Source: Thermodesulfovibrio sp. 3462-1
Lineage (GTDB): Bacteria > Nitrospirota > Thermodesulfovibrionia > Thermodesulfovibrionales > Thermodesulfovibrionaceae
DNA length: 64,000 nt
Direction: 5' to 3'
Assembly (NCBI RefSeq): GCF_040451425.1
Contig: NZ_CP144374.1
Coordinates: forward strand, 1,754,997 to 1,818,996
Below are positions 60,985-64,000 of this stretch, piece after piece; the stretch's first letter is position 1, and each line of letters starts with the position of its first letter. The notes below the pieces were generated by a model. That model did not search any database and was not told the DNA's origin. It was given only the letters and a program-made list of their open reading frames with translations. The position numbers were made by a program, and so were the translations under genes.

Positions 60985-62574
60985 ATGTTGTGGCCAGATT
61001 TTATAAAAGAGTTAAAACTTGATTTAATTAAAACAATTAAAAAATATTTTTTATCAGCTTTATCAGCTTTTGCACTGGTATTAAGCTTTGCTCCTTTTAA
61101 TCTATTTTTTCTTGCATGGTTTTCTTTTTTACCATTTTTTTTCTTTTTAAACAGAGCTCAAGATTATAAAACTGTGTTTAAAGGAGGTTTGATTTTCGGA
61201 TTTTTTTATTTTTTAGGAAATATTTACTGGATATATCATTCTCTTTACTATTACGGCTCTGTTCCTTTGCTTTTAAGTTATTTTATTGTTGGATTACTCA
61301 GTTTATATCTTGCGCTGTATCCTGCTTTTTTTTCTCTGATATATAAAACTTTGTTAAAAAATAATTTACCAACATCATTTTATGCTCCCTTTATATGGGT
61401 TAGTCTTGAAGTTTTAAGGAGTTATCTTTTTACAGGATTTCCCTGGGCAGTGATAGGTTATAGCCAGTATAAATTTTTAATAATCTCGCAAATTGCTGAT
61501 ATTACAGGAATTTACGGAATTTCATATCTTGTTGTACTTTTTAACTGTTTTATTTTTGATTTATGGAGCTTTAAAGAAAAAAAAGCTCAATATCCTCTTT
61601 TATCATACATTCCAAGCATTATAAACATAATTATGGTTTTAATAATTTTTGTTTTTTGTATAGGTTACGGAATAAAAAAACTTTATGAACCAGTTAGTGG
61701 TAGACAATTTAAAGCAGCTATAATTCAGGGAAGTATACCTCAAAATGAAAAATGGGATTTTAATAAAGTAAATGGGATTTTAAATATCTATAAAGACCTT
61801 ACAATAAAAGCTAAAGCATATAATCCACAGCTTGTTGTATGGCCCGAAACAGCGGTTCCTTTTGTGTTTGAAAAAAATAAATACTTTACTTCAGATTTAA
61901 TAAACTTTGTTAAACAGCAAAATATATATTTGCTCTTTGGAAGCATAATGGAAAGACAGAAGGATAATTACACAAACAGTGCTGTTTTAATTGATCCAAA
62001 TGGAACAATTGCTTATTATTATGATAAAATACATTTAGTACCCTTTGGAGAATATGTTCCTTTAAGAAAAATTTTATTTTTCATTAACAAATTAACAGTT
62101 GGAATAGGAGATTATAAGCCTGGAGACAGCTATACTGTAGCAATTACACCGTTTGGAAGATTTGCAACTTTAATCTGTTATGAAAGTATTTTCCCTGGAC
62201 AGGTAAGAAAATTTTATCAAAAAGGTGGACAATTTATTGTAAATATTACAAATGATGGATGGTTTGGAAACACTGGAGGGCCGTATCAGCATTTTTCTAT
62301 GGCAGTATTTAGGGCAATTGAGAATAGAAAGCCTTTAATAAGAGCAGCTAATTCTGGGATTTCAGGTTTTATAGACAGTAAAGGAAGAATTATAAATAAG
62401 ACAGCTTTATTTGAAAGAACTTATTTAGTTGAAGATATTCAAGGAGATGAAAAATTAAGTTTTTATACAAAATATGGAGATATATTTGCCTATTTCTGTA
62501 TTGTATTTTCTTTAATTTTTGTTATAGGAAATGTAAGATTTGGGGGTAAAAGATGGTTACATATGAAGATTTAA
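60985..62574 (+). CDS. lnt: Apolipoprotein N-acyltransferase
   Basis: Adds the third acyl chain to lipoproteins at the inner membrane (529 residues). Six or more N-terminal membrane helices precede a nitrilase domain with the Glu-Lys-Cys triad: VVWPETAVPFVF, YDKIHLVPFGEYVPLR and ATLICYESIFPGQV. NITNDGWFGNTGGPYQHFSMAVFRA is a conserved loop. Matches the many lipoproteins in this window. The 3' end overlaps the prfB start by 22 bases. Confidence 0.94.
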   Translation: MLWPDFIKELKLDLIKTIKKYFLSALSAFALVLSFAPFNLFFLAWFSFLPFFFFLNRAQDYKTVFKGGLIFGFFYFLGNIYWIYHSLYYYGSVPLLLSYFIVGLLSLYLALYPAFFSLIYKTLLKNNLPTSFYAPFIWVSLEVLRSYLFTGFPWAVIGYSQYKFLIISQIADITGIYGISYLVVLFNCFIFDLWSFKEKKAQYPLLSYIPSIINIIMVLIIFVFCIGYGIKKLYEPVSGRQFKAAIIQGSIPQNEKWDFNKVNGILNIYKDLTIKAKAYNPQLVVWPETAVPFVFEKNKYFTSDLINFVKQQNIYLLFGSIMERQKDNYTNSAVLIDPNGTIAYYYDKIHLVPFGEYVPLRKILFFINKLTVGIGDYKPGDSYTVAITPFGRFATLICYESIFPGQVRKFYQKGGQFIVNITNDGWFGNTGGPYQHFSMAVFRAIENRKPLIRAANSGISGFIDSKGRIINKTALFERTYLVEDIQGDEKLSFYTKYGDIFAYFCIVFSLIFVIGNVRFGGKRWLHMKI

Positions 62575-63666
62575 AGGTTCTTTTAAAAGAAACTAAAGAG
62601 AGAATTTTTTCCTTAAGAGGTTGTCTTTGAGATAGATAAGCTTAAAAAAAGACTTGAGGATCTGAATAAAGAGCTTCAGAAAGAAGAAACTTGGCAGAAT
62701 ATAGAAAAAATAAAGAAAATTCAGAAAGAAAAAAATAGACTTTCAGAAGTAATTGAACCCATTGAAAATATTACTGACCGATTTTTGTATCTTGAAGAAG
62801 CTTTTAGTATTGCTGAATCTGAAGAAGAAGGATATCTTCTCTTAAAAGATTTAGAAAGCGAGATAGAGAATATAAAATCCCAGATTGATAATCTTGAAAT
62901 TCAGCTTTTACTTAATGGAGAGCATGACAAAAATAATGCTATAGTTTCAATTCATCCTGGAGCTGGTGGAACAGAAAGTCAGGATTGGGCTGAAATTCTT
63001 TTTCGTATGTATTTAAGGTGGGCTGAAAAGAAAGGTTTTAAAGTAGAAATTATTGATTTACAAGCAGGTGAAGAAGCTGGAATTAAAGATGTTACTTTTA
63101 CTGTTGAAGGACAGTATGCTTATGGATATTTAAAATCAGAATCAGGAGTTCATAGACTTGTAAGGATTTCACCCTTTGATGCTAATAAAAGAAGACATAC
63201 TTCTTTTGCAGCTGTGTCTGTTTTACCTGAAATTGAAGATGATATTCAGGTTGAAATAAAAGATGATGATATAAGAATTGATACTTTTAGAGCTTCTGGA
63301 GCAGGTGGACAACATGTAAATAAAGTTTCTTCTGCAGTAAGAATTGTTCATATTCCAACTGGAATTGTTGTTACATGTCAGACTGAAAGGTCTCAACATA
63401 AAAATAGAGAAATTGCAATGAAAATTTTGAGATCTAAACTTTATGCTTTATTGCAGAAACAGCAGGAAGACAAGATTAAATCTATTGTAGGTGATAAAAA
63501 AGAAATAGCCTGGGGAAATCAAATAAGGTCTTATGTGCTTCATCCTTACAGGTTAATAAAGGACCACAGGACAAATATAGAAGTTTATAATGTTGAAGAA
63601 GTTTTAGATGGAAATATAGATATTTTTATTGAGACATATCTTAAAAAGTTTGCTTCAGTTTCTTAA
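62553..63666 (+). CDS. prfB: Peptide chain release factor 2, with programmed +1 frameshift
   Basis: Releases chains at UGA and UAA. Translation starts at ATG 62553 ([19 protein letters not shown] upstream) and reaches an in-frame TGA at 62628-62630 after 25 codons, in the classical context AGAGGTTGTCTTTGAG: an SD-like AGAGG, then CTT-TGA. The ribosome slips forward one base and continues at 62629 ([12 protein letters not shown]) to 63666, giving about 370 residues. SPF anticodon-like tripeptide ([15 protein letters not shown]) and catalytic GGQ ([10 protein letters not shown]) are present. RF2 thus controls its own synthesis. Confidence 0.96.
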
Positions 63667-64000
63667 ATTTTTTATTTTAGTTTTTTTGAAGTAGTTATAG
63701 AGATGTTTATTATGTTTAAAATTGTTTTTTTGCTTCTTTTGTAAAAGTTTTGAATGTTTAAAATTTAGGATGGTTTTTTAACAAATTTAACAATTAATGA
63801 TTAAAATGATTTTAACTATAAAAGTTATGTTAATAAATTTAGAGTTTTTAACAATTTATTGCTCAGTTTGTTAATTATAGGATATAATGAAAAGGTTCAA
63901 AATTGGCACTAAGGATAAAACTCTTTGAATTTAAAAAGTTTTTAATTTAACAGGCTTTTAACAGTAAAGTTTTTAACAAATGTTAAAAAGTTGTTGAAAA
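63667..64000. other. AT-rich region with clustered DnaA-box-like nonamers (candidate origin)
   Basis: The final 334 bases hold no gene I can support. The stretch is extremely AT-rich and contains the nonamer TTTTTAACA at 63775, 63845 and 63970, its reverse complement TGTTAAAAA at 63981, close variants AATTTAACA at 63784 and 63944, CTTTTAACA at 63955, and TGTTGAAAA at 63992 (reverse of TTTTCAACA). These resemble degenerate DnaA boxes. TATAAT at 63883 may be a promoter -10. The array continues to the window edge. Confidence 0.45.

Noticed and set aside
63904..63920. TTGGCAC as a sigma-54 promoter near the window end
   Set aside because: No GC dinucleotide at the -12 position; only the -24 half is present.

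Overview
The window reads as a contiguous, gene-dense stretch of a low-GC chromosome from a Gram-negative, strictly anaerobic sulfate/sulfite reducer. The gene content fits Thermodesulfovibrio-like Nitrospirota: a dsrMKJOP complex, dsrC and dsrN beside LPS-type outer-membrane genes (kdsB, an lpxL-like gene, msbA, pal, lnt), a tungsten-type aldehyde:ferredoxin oxidoreductase, and many sigma-54 activators. The species name is inferred from gene content, not measured. Most genes sit in tight operons joined by 4-base ATGA/GTGA overlaps. Apart from several damaged genes around 37.5-41.1 kb, I see no insertion sequence, phage or CRISPR array.

Layout. 0-5.6 kb: a NitT/TauT-type ABC transporter (double permease cut by the window edge, plus ATPase), 4-alpha-glucanotransferase and a convergent MtgA. 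5.6-8.7 kb: a Fur-family regulator facing an FmdE-TauE/SafE-ChrA operon. 8.8-17.1 kb (minus strand): one long operon leuD-leuB-asd-metK-ahcY-radical SAM maturase-AOR-MoaD-like, joining amino-acid synthesis, the SAM cycle and a tungstoenzyme with its predicted maturase. 17.2-24.6 kb: TetR and a six-gene efflux operon with two TolC proteins, two HlyD-type adaptors and split MacB. Then tRNA-Ser(UGA), a haem-c-sensing kinase with an NtrC-type regulator, a radical SAM protein, tgt, pgi, a small atpZ/atpI cluster with a 46-residue membrane protein, a TorD-like chaperone and hemL.

34-41.3 kb is the most unusual part. A single-domain response regulator converges on a membrane sensor kinase that is co-transcribed with an internally shortened substrate-binding-like lipoprotein. 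Next to it lies one open frame that fuses a complete ammonium-channel body (Amt) directly to a NifA-like GAF/AAA+/Fis sigma-54 activator. This gene follows a porin remnant and a good -24/-12 promoter, and precedes a glutamine amidotransferase. Three lesions flank it: a single-base frameshift in the Amt N-terminus, a gutted porin gene and a displaced amidotransferase start. The fusion may therefore be a new membrane-tethered ammonium sensor/transcription activator, or the product of local deletion.

41.3-50 kb: lipid A acyltransferase-like protein, MsbA, a glycosyltransferase, moaA, cpoB, pal, glyS and glyQ. 50-58.5 kb: the sulfite-reduction block dsrN, a HEAT-like unknown, dsrC with its own promoter and terminator, an RsbRD_N-like protein and dsrMKJOP. 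58.5-64 kb: pyrG, kdsB, lnt, prfB with its programmed +1 frameshift, and a final AT-rich segment full of DnaA-box-like nonamers that may be the replication origin.

A recurrent feature is genes whose -10 box lies 6-8 bases before the start codon with no ribosome binding site (28021, 28117, 34077), which points to leaderless mRNAs.
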